Assembly (NCBI GenBank): GCA_019639255.1
Contig: JAHBSF010000022.1
Span: forward strand, 1-64,000
From: Acidobacteriota bacterium
Lineage (GTDB): Bacteria; Acidobacteriota; Blastocatellia; RBC074
Direction: 5' to 3'
DNA length: 64,000 nucleotides
A model generated the notes under the pieces. The model did no database searches. It saw only the letters and a list, made by a program, of their open reading frames with translations, and was not told the origin of the DNA. Below are positions 1-9,213 of this stretch, in pieces (within the stretch, counting starts at the first letter, position 1; the number at the start of each line of letters is the position of its first letter). Made by a program: the position numbers and the translations under genes.

Positions 1-6
1 GTTCAT
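1..6 (-). CDS. Start of a leftward gene cut by the window edge
   Basis: The reverse complement of the first 20 bases holds AAGGAG, six bases, then ATG AAC at the very edge. That is a textbook ribosome binding site and start, so a gene probably begins here and runs leftward out of the window. Only two codons are visible, so no product can be named. Confidence 0.5.
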
Positions 7-402
7 TTGAGGCTCCTTTAGTCCGCTAAGGAAAAGGGATTCGTAAGCACTCGAGAATTTACCTGGCTGTTTTGTCGCGGCGCTGCAGGTATGGCGGGGC
101 TGGCATTTCCCTGCTCTGCCGTGGCTGTCTGCTTTTGATGACTTTTTAGCTTCGACGCCGCGGACATTAACAAACAATCAGTTCTTATGCAAGACAATAA
201 ATTTGAACTGGCCCGCTTATAATCGTGCTCAGGTCAACGAGAAGGCGCAATTCCTCGCACTTCTCTATGATCCTCTGCCGGACCGTTGAAAACCCCATCC
301 AGACCTTTGGTAGACCCCGCGCTTCACTTGCTGACATCATTTTCTGTGTTGTGTTCCGCACCTACTCGACTTTCTCCGGTCGTCGGTTCAGCAGCGATCT
401 GC
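7..402. other. Non-coding leader region
   Basis: Between the leftward start at the edge and the first palindrome I see no convincing gene. A reading frame from 225 to 461 ends inside the palindrome and its residues resemble no family, so it is treated as chance. A TATAAT word lies at 218-223 on the plus strand but has no good -35 partner. Confidence 0.4.
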
Positions 403-422
403 TAAATCACGCCACACGACTT
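403..422 (-). repeat. Flanking module of palindrome family I
   Basis: Read leftward this is TGTCGTGTGGCGTGATTTA next to the palindrome arm. Close relatives sit beside the palindromes at 16704-16721 and 46653-46672, and a weaker one at 5202-5220. It lies outside the hairpin, so it is not explained by arm symmetry. Confidence 0.55.
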
Positions 423-432
423 CGGGACAAAA

Positions 433-532
433 AAAGAGAGATAACGGAACAGACGAAATAAGACGGAACAGACGAAAATATTCGACTATTCCGTTCTTTT
501 CGTTTCATTTCGTTTGTTCCGTAGTTTCTCTT
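433..532. repeat. Family I palindrome, copy 1
   Basis: The left arm has the core AGAGAGATAACGGAAC and the right arm its complement with a degenerate end (GTTCCGTAGTTTCTCTT). Loop is near 478-488. It lies about 160 bases before the permease start and carries the flanking module on its left. Confidence 0.85.
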
Positions 533-695
533 CGGTTTTGGGACGCCGCGATCCCGGAATCGAACACAATCCCTCCCTCCGGTTTAATCCCATACTCACC
601 GAACCCTTCTGCTTTCCGCAGTTAAGCAATTCGGCCGTCCGGCACATAAATTGGTATTGGAATCTGGAGTAATTCCCACTGATCCGGAGGCAAAC

Positions 696-3134
696 ATGCG
701 TTCATTGATGGGTTCGTTCCGGCAGGACATCCGCTACGGCATTCGCAGCCTGTGGGCGCGTCCGTTATTTACACTCGTCGCGGTTGCGGCGCTCGGCCTC
801 GGCATCGGCGCCAATACCGCGATCTTCAGCGTCGTAAATGCGCTGCTGCTGCAACCGCTGCCTTACTCGCAGCCCGAACGTCTGGTCTGGATATGGGAGA
901 TCAATCCCGGCAGCGCAATCGAGAACGAACCGATCTCGATACCGAATTACCGCGACTGGCGCGAGCAGAATCAAAGCTTCTCGGAATTGACCGCGTGGGC
1001 GCGAACGCAGGTAGTGCTTACGGGCGCGGGCGAACCCGAGCGGCTCGCCGGCTCTGTAGTGGTATCGAACTTCTTTGCGACCTTCGGCGCGCAGCCGCTG
1101 CTTGGACGAACGTTTACTTCGGAAGAAAACACGCCGGGACAAAACCGCGTAGTGGTGCTCAGCCACGCATTCTGGCAGAGACGATTCGGCGCAAGAGCCG
1201 ACATCGTGGGTCAGCCGATCACGCTCAACGGAGTGCCGCATACCGTTACGGGCGTTATGCCCGCGACGTTCAAACAGCCCGAACCGGGCATCGGCGCCAA
1301 TCCGGAATTCTGGATGCCGCTCGGAATTGATGCTTCCGGCGACGGAAGGCGCAACGATTTTCTGCGCGTAGTCGGGCGGTTGAAGGACGGAGTTTCGGTT
1401 GAATCCGCGCGTGCGGAGATGGCGGCGATTGCCGCGCGGCTCGCCGCAGAGTATCCGGGACCGAATGCGGGATGGACCGTCAAGGTATTGACGCTGCACG
1501 AGCGGTTTGTGGGAGATGTGCGACGAGCGCTGCTGATACTGCTCGGAATGGTCGGCTGTTTGCTGCTGATTGCGTGCGCGAATGTGGCGAATCTTTTGCT
1601 TGCGCGTGCAGCGTCGCGAGCGCGCGAGATTGCCGTGCGCGCAGCGCTCGGAGCCGGACGAATGCGCCTGGTGCGGCAGTTTCTGACCGAAAGCTCGGTG
1701 CTTGCGCTTCTCGGCGGAGCCGCGGGATTGCTCGTCGCCTTCTGGGGCGTAGCGGCGCTTGTATCCCTGGCGCCGCCCAACCTGCCGCGCCTGGATGAAA
1801 TCACGGTCAACCGCAGCGTGTTTCTGTTTACTCTCGGCGTTTCGCTCGCTACAGGAATGATATTCGGCCTTGCGCCGGCATTGCACGCAACCAGAATTGA
1901 ACTGAACGAAGCACTGAAGGAAAGCGGGCGCAGCGCGGGCCTCGGGCGGCGAGGCGGCCGGTTGCGCAGCACGGTGATCGTAGCCGAAATCGCGCTGACG
2001 ATGATCATGCTCGTCGTCGCGGGGCTGATGATCCGCAGCTTTGTGAAGTTGCAGGGCGTAGATCCCGGCTTCCGGCCCGAGCGTGTGCTCAGCTTCCAGT
2101 TGCTGCTGCCGCGCACTAAATACCCGGAAGGCCCGCAGGTAGCGGCGTTTTTCGCGCAACTGCGCGAGCGTCTTGCTGCGCTTCCCGGTGTTGAGTCCGC
2201 AGGCGCAATCGACGCCGTGCCGCTTTCGGGCGGCGGCAACATGCTTGCTTTTTCGGTCGAGGGCCGCCCCGCTCCTCCGCCCGAACAGGTAGTCGATGCC
2301 GAGGCGTATCTGGTTATGCCGGGTTATTTCTCGACGCTCGGCATTCCGCTCGCGCGCGGTGAGGAGTTTTCATCGCAGCACGCCGCGGAAACGCCCGGCG
2401 TAACGATGATCAACGAAACGATGGCGCGCCGGTATTTTCCCGATGAAGACCCGATCGGCAAACGCATAACGCTCGGGAGCCCGCAACGGGGGCCGTGGCT
2501 TGAAATAATCGGCGTAGTCAGGGACGTAAAGCACATGGATCTGGGCGCCGAGCCGTATCCGCAGATGTACGGCGCACACGCGCAGCAACCGTCGCGGCTG
2601 TTGTCTTTCGTCATCCGTACAAAGTCCGAGCCGCTCTCGATTGTATCGGCGGTGCGCAGCGAGGTGAGATCGATGGACGCGGATCTGCCGCTTGCACGCA
2701 TAACGACGCTCGAACAGATGTTCTCGGATTCCATTGCACGGCCGCGCTTCAATACCGCGCTGCTTGCGGCTTTCGCCGTGGTCGGATTGCTGCTTGCGGC
2801 GGTAGGGATTTACGGCGTGATCGCTTACGGCGTGACGGAGCGAACGCACGAAATCGGCGTGCGGATTGCGCTCGGCGCCGGACGAGGCGATGTAATGAAT
2901 CTCGTCATCGGACAGGGATTGAAACTCGCGGTTATGGGCGTCGGCATCGGCGCAGCGGGTGCGCTTGCGGTCGCGCGGTTGATGTCGGCATTGCTGTTTC
3001 AGACCGGCGCGGCTGATCCGCTGACCTTTGCCGGGGTCGGGTTATTGCTTTTAGGTGCGGCGGCGCTTGCGTGTTATCTGCCGGCGCGAAGGGCGACGCG
3101 CGTCGATCCGATGACGGCGCTCAGATATGAATAG
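696..3134 (+). CDS. ADOP-type FtsX/MacB-like permease
   Basis: This is a membrane permease of the FtsX/MacB fold in its duplicated form, about 812 residues. A short N-terminal helix (DIRYGIRSLWARP) precedes the first membrane segment at about residues 23-46. A MacB periplasmic domain follows, then an FtsX block near 270-400 with the motif AREIAVRAALGAG. A second periplasmic domain and a second FtsX block end the protein, with the matching motif THEIGVRIALGAG. Such acidobacterial duplicated orphan permeases usually lack an adjacent ATPase, as here; the nearest LolD-type ATPase is at 54173-54886. I chose ATG 696 because GGAGG lies five bases upstream; TTG 651 would add 15 unremarkable residues. 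Transport of lipids, peptides or antibiotics is inferred from family only. Confidence 0.92.
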   Translation: MRSLMGSFRQDIRYGIRSLWARPLFTLVAVAALGLGIGANTAIFSVVNALLLQPLPYSQPERLVWIWEINPGSAIENEPISIPNYRDWREQNQSFSELTAWARTQVVLTGAGEPERLAGSVVVSNFFATFGAQPLLGRTFTSEENTPGQNRVVVLSHAFWQRRFGARADIVGQPITLNGVPHTVTGVMPATFKQPEPGIGANPEFWMPLGIDASGDGRRNDFLRVVGRLKDGVSVESARAEMAAIAARLAAEYPGPNAGWTVKVLTLHERFVGDVRRALLILLGMVGCLLLIACANVANLLLARAASRAREIAVRAALGAGRMRLVRQFLTESSVLALLGGAAGLLVAFWGVAALVSLAPPNLPRLDEITVNRSVFLFTLGVSLATGMIFGLAPALHATRIELNEALKESGRSAGLGRRGGRLRSTVIVAEIALTMIMLVVAGLMIRSFVKLQGVDPGFRPERVLSFQLLLPRTKYPEGPQVAAFFAQLRERLAALPGVESAGAIDAVPLSGGGNMLAFSVEGRPAPPPEQVVDAEAYLVMPGYFSTLGIPLARGEEFSSQHAAETPGVTMINETMARRYFPDEDPIGKRITLGSPQRGPWLEIIGVVRDVKHMDLGAEPYPQMYGAHAQQPSRLLSFVIRTKSEPLSIVSAVRSEVRSMDADLPLARITTLEQMFSDSIARPRFNTALLAAFAVVGLLLAAVGIYGVIAYGVTERTHEIGVRIALGAGRGDVMNLVIGQGLKLAVMGVGIGAAGALAVARLMSALLFQTGAADPLTFAGVGLLLLGAAALACYLPARRATRVDPMTALRYE

Positions 3135-3136
3135 TG

Positions 3137-5119
3137 ATGAATCTTCTTGATATCTATCGCGGTAATCAGACGTGGGCCGATTATCTGGGGGCGGCCGGAC
3201 CGGCGAATCCGGATCTGCCGCCCGAGCAAATGGCGGGCGGAATAGAGCGTCTGAACGCGGATTTTCATCTGCTGCTGGGCGATCTGGTATGGAAGTGCGA
3301 GCTTGCGAGCGAGACGCTCAATGAACTGCTCGGCGAGGTGCGGTTGGCCGAATTCGAGCGCGAAGCGCGGGCTTACCGTTTGCGGGCCGAACGCGCTTAT
3401 ATCAACGGCTGGTACGACGAAGCGCTCGCGGACTTCCTCGCCGCCGCAGAACGCAACTACCCCGATTACGCCGTCCACCGCTCGATTGCGCAACTTTATC
3501 TTTACCATCGCCGGGACCCGGCGCGGGCAAGAGAATACTTCGCAAGGGCGGCGAAATACGCGCGTCCGTCGGATGCAAGGCAGGCGGCCGAAGCGCATTA
3601 CTTCGCCGGTGCAGCCTGCGCGCTCGAAAGAAATTTCGAGGCGGCGATGGAGGAGTTCGCCGAAGCCGCGCGGCTCAATCCCGGGCTCGGCGAGGCGCAC
3701 TATCAGCGGGCGACGATCGCCGCTATGCAGCAGGCCGAAGACACTGCGATTGCAGCGCTCGAAGCCGCAATCGAGGCCGACGCCCGATACCACGAACGCG
3801 CTCAGGCCGATGAAGCATTCGCCGCGCTGAGGCTGCGCGTAGATGCGCTGCTGCTGCGATTGATGAAGCCGGTAGAGCAGAAAGTAGCCGAGGTGCGGCG
3901 CGATGCGGCGACGCTCGAAGGCTACGTCATAGCGCCGCCCGAGGAACGCAAAATCACCGGCCTTTTCCACGAAGTCGAGCGGCGGATGTCGACCGGATTG
4001 ACCTATCAGGGCGGCCTGCACGTGCTGGCGCAACTCGATGAAGTCGAACGCGAACTGCGCGGCATACACGAGCGTTTCCACAAACAGTACTCGATCGACC
4101 CGCGCGATTACGTACGGGCAGTAGCCTTCAGCCCCGACGGGCAGCGGCTGGCATCGGGTTTTCTCAACGGCGGTTTGCAGGTCTGGGAAGTGGATTCGGG
4201 ATTGCAGCTTTATTCGTTCATCGCGCATCCGGCGAGCGTCAATTCCGTAGCTTTCAGCCCCGACAATCTGTGGCTGGCCTCGGGCAGCCGCGATCGAAAG
4301 ATCAAGCTGTGGGAAGCCGCATCGGGGCGCGAGATGCAGACGCTTGCCGGACATACGGGCGAGGTGCGCGCCGTAGCATTCAGCCCCGACGGGCTTTGGC
4401 TGGCCTCGGGCGGGCACGACGGATGTGTAAGGTTGTGGCGCGCGGTGACGGGGCAGCAAGCCGAGATCTTCGCCGGGCATAGGCGGCAGGTGACATCGAC
4501 GATTTTCAGCCCCGACGGCAGCCTGATCGCTTCGGGCAGTTGGGACCGGACGGTAAGGCTCTGGGACGCGGCTTCGGGGCGCACAGTGCGCACGCTTGTC
4601 GGACACGCGAAGGGTGTATCGGCGATTGCCTTCAGTCCGGACGGAAGGTGGATCGCATCGGGAGGAGAAGACGGCGAGGTCAGGTTGTGGGATCTGACCG
4701 CAGGACGCACAGTGCTGCGTTTTGAGGGTCATCGCAACAGCATCAATTCGCTGGCTTTCAGTCCGGACGGGAGTCTGCTTGCTTCGGGCTGTCTCGGGCA
4801 GAGGATCATTTTGTGGAAGGCGTCGACTGCCGAGGTAGTGCGCGACGTGAGGTACGAAGACATCAGTTACAACTCGGTTGCATTCAGCCCGCGCGGGCAG
4901 TGGCTGGCGCTCGGCAGCCGCGATCTGCAACTGTGGCTGAAGGCGCTGTTGACGAAAGAGGAATTTGAGGCCGTGCGCGCCGGCGAGCAGCGTGCGCGCG
5001 AGGCGCGTGCGCGCGCCGAAGAACTCGGGCCCTACTTGCCGGTCGCCCGATCGGAGAAGAAGAGAGAACGCGGAAGTCGCGGAAATGAAAGCGCGGAATC
5101 AACGGAACAAGCGAAATGA
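3137..5119 (+). CDS. TPR and WD40 repeat protein
   Basis: This is a cytoplasmic scaffold-like protein of about 660 residues with no signal peptide. Residues about 70-240 form tetratricopeptide-like helices (YFAGAACALERNFEAAMEEF). From about residue 325 there are seven WD40 blades, each with VAFSPDG and LWLASG-type motifs ending in LW. It probably binds partner proteins; none is identifiable. The permease stop TAG ends at 3134, so start ATG 3137 follows within two bases. A GTG at 3134 overlaps the stop and is also possible. Either way translation is probably coupled to the permease. The 3' end is odd: the last codons (about STEQAK) lie in the left arm of a palindromic repeat, which supplies the TGA stop, so the original C terminus may have been replaced. 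Confidence 0.85.
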   Translation: MNLLDIYRGNQTWADYLGAAGPANPDLPPEQMAGGIERLNADFHLLLGDLVWKCELASETLNELLGEVRLAEFEREARAYRLRAERAYINGWYDEALADFLAAAERNYPDYAVHRSIAQLYLYHRRDPARAREYFARAAKYARPSDARQAAEAHYFAGAACALERNFEAAMEEFAEAARLNPGLGEAHYQRATIAAMQQAEDTAIAALEAAIEADARYHERAQADEAFAALRLRVDALLLRLMKPVEQKVAEVRRDAATLEGYVIAPPEERKITGLFHEVERRMSTGLTYQGGLHVLAQLDEVERELRGIHERFHKQYSIDPRDYVRAVAFSPDGQRLASGFLNGGLQVWEVDSGLQLYSFIAHPASVNSVAFSPDNLWLASGSRDRKIKLWEAASGREMQTLAGHTGEVRAVAFSPDGLWLASGGHDGCVRLWRAVTGQQAEIFAGHRRQVTSTIFSPDGSLIASGSWDRTVRLWDAASGRTVRTLVGHAKGVSAIAFSPDGRWIASGGEDGEVRLWDLTAGRTVLRFEGHRNSINSLAFSPDGSLLASGCLGQRIILWKASTAEVVRDVRYEDISYNSVAFSPRGQWLALGSRDLQLWLKALLTKEEFEAVRAGEQRAREARARAEELGPYLPVARSEKKRERGSRGNESAESTEQAK

Positions 5120-5190
5120 TACGAAAAGAACGGAAAAGTTGAATGGTTCCGTAATTTTCGTTTCATTTCGTTTGTTCCGTTATCTCTCTT
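5101..5190. repeat. Family I palindrome, copy 2
   Basis: The left arm from 5101 (AACGGAACAAGCGAAATGA) pairs with the right arm ending in CCGTTATCTCTCTT. The left arm is translated as the end of the WD40 protein and its TGA stop is inside. A T-run follows the right arm to 5197, as in an intrinsic terminator. A relic of the flanking module lies at 5202-5220. Confidence 0.85.
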
Positions 5191-5263
5191 TTTTTTTCCA
5201 ATGTCGCGTTATTTGATTTAGCATACAGCAGGCGATCGTCGATTACCTTTTGGAGGTCACGCC

Positions 5264-7003
5264 ATGACGCGACTGATTATTGCGCTGCTAATCCTGCTTC
5301 TGCCCGCCTCATCAACATCTCTCACGCAACAGCGCGCCGCATTCGCCGATCTGATACTGCACAACGCCGTAATATGGACCGTCGATGACGCGAACCCGAA
5401 CGCCGAAGCCGCGGCGATAAAAGACGGCAGGTTTCTCGCTGTAGGGAAAAACCGCGAAATCCTTGCTCATCGCGGCCCGCAGACCGAGGTCATAGACCTG
5501 AAAGGGCAATTCGTCCTGCCCGGCTTCAACGACAATCACGTGCATTTCGCGCAGGCCGCCGCGTTTCTCGAATTCAACATCATGGCCGTCTCGACCCAGA
5601 AGGAGTTCGTCGCCCGCGTCAGGGATGTGGTTGCGAAGCTCGCGCCGGGCGAATGGATCGTGGGCGGATACTGGGGCGCTTACGATCAATGGGACGCCGG
5701 AAGCGCCGGAGCCCAACGGCGTGCGACTTTTACTCCCGATATTGCGCTCATAGAAGACCTGACCCGGCGCCATCCGCTCTTCATTCGCCGCTTCGATGAC
5801 GGAGAGTTCGCCGCCAATCGCGCCGCGCTCACTCTCGCGGGACTCAACCCCGACAATCCCGTATCGCAGGGCATAGAATTCCTGCGCGCAGGCAACGGCA
5901 AGCCGAACGGAATTATGCGCGGACGCGGTGCGCAGGCGCTGTTTTCCTCGCGCATACCGCGCCGGTTTTCGCGCGCGCGCAGAGTAGAACAGACGCGCCG
6001 CGCGCTGGCCGAGATTCGCCGGTTCGGCGTCACCAACGTCAGCGATATGTCGGACGACGAACAGCTCGACATCTACCGCGAACTGCACTCGCGCGGCGAA
6101 CTCACCGTGCGAATACACTTCCGTCCGGGCCTCGATCGCTGGAACGAGATGGCCGAACGCGGCGTAAAGGTCGGAGCGGGAGACGCCTGGATACGGCTCG
6201 GCGCGCTCAAGGGCCACATCGACGGAATCATGGGCACGAGTTCTGCGCGCTTCTTCAAGCCTTATACCCACGACGCCCAGAATCGCGGGCGCTGGCGGCC
6301 GTTGATGGTGGATGAAAAGGGCGAATTTGTAGAGGGCAAATTCCTCAAATACATGCTCGACGCCGACCGCGCCGGCCTGCAACTGACCGTTCACGCCATA
6401 GGCGACGAGGCCAACCACCTGCTGCTCGACTACCTTGCCGAACTGGAAAAACAAAACGGGCGGCGCGACCGGCGCTTCAGGTTGGTTCACGCACAGGTGA
6501 TTGCACCCGAAGATTTCGCGCGGCTCGGCTCTCTCGGCGTCGTGGCCGAAGTGCAGCCCTTTCATCTGAGCGACGATATGCGATGGATGGAGGAACGCAT
6601 CGGGCGCGAGCGCTGCCGGGGCGCTTACGCTTTCAGAACCATCAGCCGCAGCGGCGCCGTGCTGAGCTTCGGCACCGACTGGCCGGGCACTTCCGCAGCC
6701 GAATACCCGATCAACCCCATGCTCGGCCTTTACGCCGCCGTCACGCGGCAGACCGTAAAGGGAGAACCCGCGGGCGGATGGTTTCCCGATGAACGGATCA
6801 CGATCGCAGAGGCAATAAAAGCCTATACCTACAACACCGCCTACGCCAATTTCGAGGAAAACACAAAAGGCTCGATCGCCGTCGGGAAACTCGCCGACCT
6901 CGCCGTGCTCGACCGCAACCTGCTGAAAATCCCCGCGCGCGAGATCCTTCAAACCCAGGTTGTCTTCACCATAGTCGACGGCCAGGTGGTTTATCGCCGC
7001 TGA
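5264..7003 (+). CDS. Secreted amidohydrolase family 3 (YtcJ-like)
   Basis: This is a metal-dependent amidohydrolase of the YtcJ/D-aminoacylase-like group, 579 residues. An N-terminal signal peptide (about residues 1-24) implies export. It is followed by the small beta-sandwich strand DLILHNAVIWTVDD. The metal-binding HxH is at residues 92-94 in GFNDNHVHF. Later histidine and aspartate motifs are LTVHAIGDEAN and FGTDWPGT. The C terminus (GKLADLAVLDRNLL) is typical of the superfamily. The substrate cannot be read from sequence. Start ATG 5264 has GGAGG eight bases upstream. It stands alone between two palindromes, so it is probably transcribed on its own. Confidence 0.9.
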   Translation: MTRLIIALLILLLPASSTSLTQQRAAFADLILHNAVIWTVDDANPNAEAAAIKDGRFLAVGKNREILAHRGPQTEVIDLKGQFVLPGFNDNHVHFAQAAAFLEFNIMAVSTQKEFVARVRDVVAKLAPGEWIVGGYWGAYDQWDAGSAGAQRRATFTPDIALIEDLTRRHPLFIRRFDDGEFAANRAALTLAGLNPDNPVSQGIEFLRAGNGKPNGIMRGRGAQALFSSRIPRRFSRARRVEQTRRALAEIRRFGVTNVSDMSDDEQLDIYRELHSRGELTVRIHFRPGLDRWNEMAERGVKVGAGDAWIRLGALKGHIDGIMGTSSARFFKPYTHDAQNRGRWRPLMVDEKGEFVEGKFLKYMLDADRAGLQLTVHAIGDEANHLLLDYLAELEKQNGRRDRRFRLVHAQVIAPEDFARLGSLGVVAEVQPFHLSDDMRWMEERIGRERCRGAYAFRTISRSGAVLSFGTDWPGTSAAEYPINPMLGLYAAVTRQTVKGEPAGGWFPDERITIAEAIKAYTYNTAYANFEENTKGSIAVGKLADLAVLDRNLLKIPAREILQTQVVFTIVDGQVVYRR

Positions 7004-7007
7004 CGGT

Positions 7008-7116
7008 AAGAGAGATAACGGAACAAACGAAAATAGACGAAACAAACGGAAAGAAAACCCGAGTATGCTTCTTTCCGTTTGTTTCGTCTATTTTCGTTTG
7101 TTCCGTTATCTGTCTT
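7008..7116. repeat. Family I palindrome, copy 3
   Basis: This is one of the most perfect copies: arms of about 45 bp with loop near 7054-7070. The internal word ATAGACGAAAC is matched by GTTTCGTCTAT. It fills the gap between two convergent stop codons (7003 and 7115) almost exactly, so it could end transcription in both directions. Confidence 0.9.
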
Positions 7117-9073
7117 ATTCGATCACGATCAGCACCGCGTTTGAAGACGCCTGCGCGCCCGCGCCGTTTCGCACTTTGACGACGATTTCGAGCGCGCCCG
7201 CGACCTGCGGCGGCAACTCAAGATTGATCTGATCCAAACCGGCGAAATCCGCAACAGGTCCCGCAAACAGCGCGCCGATGTTCAAACCTCCGATAATCGC
7301 CTCTACGCTTTCAGCCACGCCGTTTCCCGCATCTCCGTCAACATCCGGCGCACCGCGCACCCCGACGCCGAAAAGCACCAGAAACAGCCGGTCGCCCTCG
7401 TTGCGATGTATGGCGGCGGGCGCGCCGTCCGCGCGGGCAAGCGGCTCATAGATCTGTTCGCCGCCCGATGTCAATCGCAGCAGCAACCCGGCAGGCGCTC
7501 CGGCGCCCCGTGAATCCGCGGTAAACAACCCCGGCGCAACTTCGCCTATATCGATCAGACCCGCAGCCGCAGCCTCCCCGTTCGACATCACGACGATGGA
7601 TGCCGAACCCGTTGCGGCGCCCGGCGGCAACTGATAGTTGATCTGCCCGGGCGAGACAAAAAACAGTCCCGCCGGTTCCCCGTCGATCAGCACCGAAACT
7701 CCGCCCAGTTCCACCGGCAGCGGCAAATGCCCTGCGACTGCGGTCGTTGCGGAAAGATTACGGCCGAACGCCGCCAGTATGCCCGCAGGCGCGGCATCGT
7801 CCGAGTAGCTTGCGGCATTAACGGAAATCGCGGGCGCGCTCAGGCTCACGAATCCGCCCGCACCCGCACCCTGCTTGACATCGATGCTCACGGCCAGAAG
7901 CGCGCCGTCGCTTTCCGGCCTGCCGCGCACCTCTACGAATGCGCCCTCGGCTACATTGCGATACTCGCGCTTGATACGCGTCTTATCCGTCACGCGCACG
8001 GTGCGCCCGGCCACCTTCCAGTCGCCGATGAATCCATCGGTCATCGGCAATTCCTCGATGACGCCGAAAAGCTGCGTCAGATTGCCGATCATCACTCCCT
8101 TGACGACGATCATCCTCGCAGTCACCAGGTCGTCGGCGTCTACGCGGCCAAGCACCTCTACTGCGCCTCCCACCTCGGGCTGAACGCCGTCCTCGCGCCG
8201 AATGATCGTGCCCTCAACTACCAGAACCTTGCGGCCGCTCACTATCCACTCGCCCTTCAGGTCATCCGCCGGCGGAAGAGCCTCGATCGTTCCGAAGAAC
8301 TTCACCTGACTTCCGGGATTTCCCTGCATGCGCTTCTCTACCTGTATCCGCACGGCGATGATCGAACCGTCCTGCTGCGGAGTTCCCGTAACCTGTACGA
8401 GCGCGCCTACCGCCGCAGGGCCGTGCTGCTCCATGATTCGCGTATCCGCCGTCACGCGCACGGTGCGCCCGCTCACGATCCAGTCCCCGATCCTGCCCGG
8501 ATCGGAAGGAAGGCTTTCAACCACGCCCCTGAATTCGGCAAGGTTGTTCGGCGAGTTCTGCGTTTCGATCTCGACGGCCACAAACGATCCGTCATTCTGC
8601 GCAATGCCCTCCACTTCGACCGTAACGCCCACGGCTACGGGGCCGTGCTTCTGCTTTATCGTAGTCGTAGCGGTTACGCGCACGGTGCGCCCGCCCACCG
8701 TCCAGTCCCCTATCAGACCGGGCGAACTCGGCAGGCTTTCGACAACGCCGCGAAACTTTTCGAGACGCACGCCGCCGCCCCCGCGCATACTCGTCTCTAC
8801 CTTCGCCGCATCTATCGAACCGTCGGCGCGTGCAGGCCCTTCGACCTTGACGTATATGCCCACCTCGGGCGGACCGGCGCGCTGATCGATCCGCGTCGCC
8901 GCAGTTACACGAACTACCCGGCCCCCAACGGTCCATTCCCCTATCCACCCCTGCGTGTCCGGCAACGCCGTCACTACCGCAAAGAGCCTTGCATCGGGTT
9001 TCGCCACCGTGCTGTAGGCGCAAATACCCAGTACGACCACCGTCCACAGGATTTTTACCGTCGTCTGCCTCAT
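7115..9073 (-). CDS. Secreted protein: five DUF5666-like repeats plus Solibacter-type C-terminal domain
   Basis: This is an exported protein of 652 residues. After a signal peptide (about 1-24) come five repeats of about 75 residues, near 30-105, 105-180, 180-253, 258-335 and 336-410. Each starts with F-x-G-x-V-x-x-LP and contains GDWxVxGRTVRVTxxTxI, resembling DUF5666. The C-terminal part (about 410-652) has the marks of the Solibacter-type domain TIGR03437: VNAASYSD, SPGQINYQLP, PGLFTADSRG and GLDQINLELP. That domain is largely acidobacterial, as far as I know. Function is unknown; a cell-surface role is inferred. The start has GAGGTG five bases upstream. The stop TAA overlaps the last bases of the palindrome. 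Confidence 0.82.
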   Translation of the reverse strand: MRQTTVKILWTVVVLGICAYSTVAKPDARLFAVVTALPDTQGWIGEWTVGGRVVRVTAATRIDQRAGPPEVGIYVKVEGPARADGSIDAAKVETSMRGGGGVRLEKFRGVVESLPSSPGLIGDWTVGGRTVRVTATTTIKQKHGPVAVGVTVEVEGIAQNDGSFVAVEIETQNSPNNLAEFRGVVESLPSDPGRIGDWIVSGRTVRVTADTRIMEQHGPAAVGALVQVTGTPQQDGSIIAVRIQVEKRMQGNPGSQVKFFGTIEALPPADDLKGEWIVSGRKVLVVEGTIIRREDGVQPEVGGAVEVLGRVDADDLVTARMIVVKGVMIGNLTQLFGVIEELPMTDGFIGDWKVAGRTVRVTDKTRIKREYRNVAEGAFVEVRGRPESDGALLAVSIDVKQGAGAGGFVSLSAPAISVNAASYSDDAAPAGILAAFGRNLSATTAVAGHLPLPVELGGVSVLIDGEPAGLFFVSPGQINYQLPPGAATGSASIVVMSNGEAAAAGLIDIGEVAPGLFTADSRGAGAPAGLLLRLTSGGEQIYEPLARADGAPAAIHRNEGDRLFLVLFGVGVRGAPDVDGDAGNGVAESVEAIIGGLNIGALFAGPVADFAGLDQINLELPPQVAGALEIVVKVRNGAGAQASSNAVLIVIE

Positions 9074-9143
9074 AATTTCACCTCGCAGGAGCGGAAATTT
9101 GCTACATTCAATTGCGACACGAATCCATTCAGTATTACATGCA

Positions 9144-9173
9144 ATTTTAGTGCCGTGTTAACGATATTTTCAA
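9144..9173 (-). promoter_or_regulatory. Candidate sigma70-type promoter for the repeat-domain protein
   Basis: On the minus strand TTGAAA (9173-9168) and TAAAAT (9149-9144) are 18 bases apart, about 70 bases before the start at 9073. Both hexamers are near consensus. It is a sequence match only. Confidence 0.4.
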
Positions 9174-9213
9174 TACGGGGAAATTCCGGGGGGATTCCCG
9201 GCGGGTAACGGGC

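Noticed and set aside
225-461. 78-codon rightward frame before the permease
   Set aside because: It ends inside palindrome copy 1 (residues REITEQTK recur wherever the arm is translated) and resembles no protein.
3074-4930. Long leftward open frame opposite the WD40 protein
   Set aside because: It mirrors the GC-rich third-position bias of the plus-strand gene, has no family motifs and no ribosome binding site. The plus frame has clear WD40 repeats.
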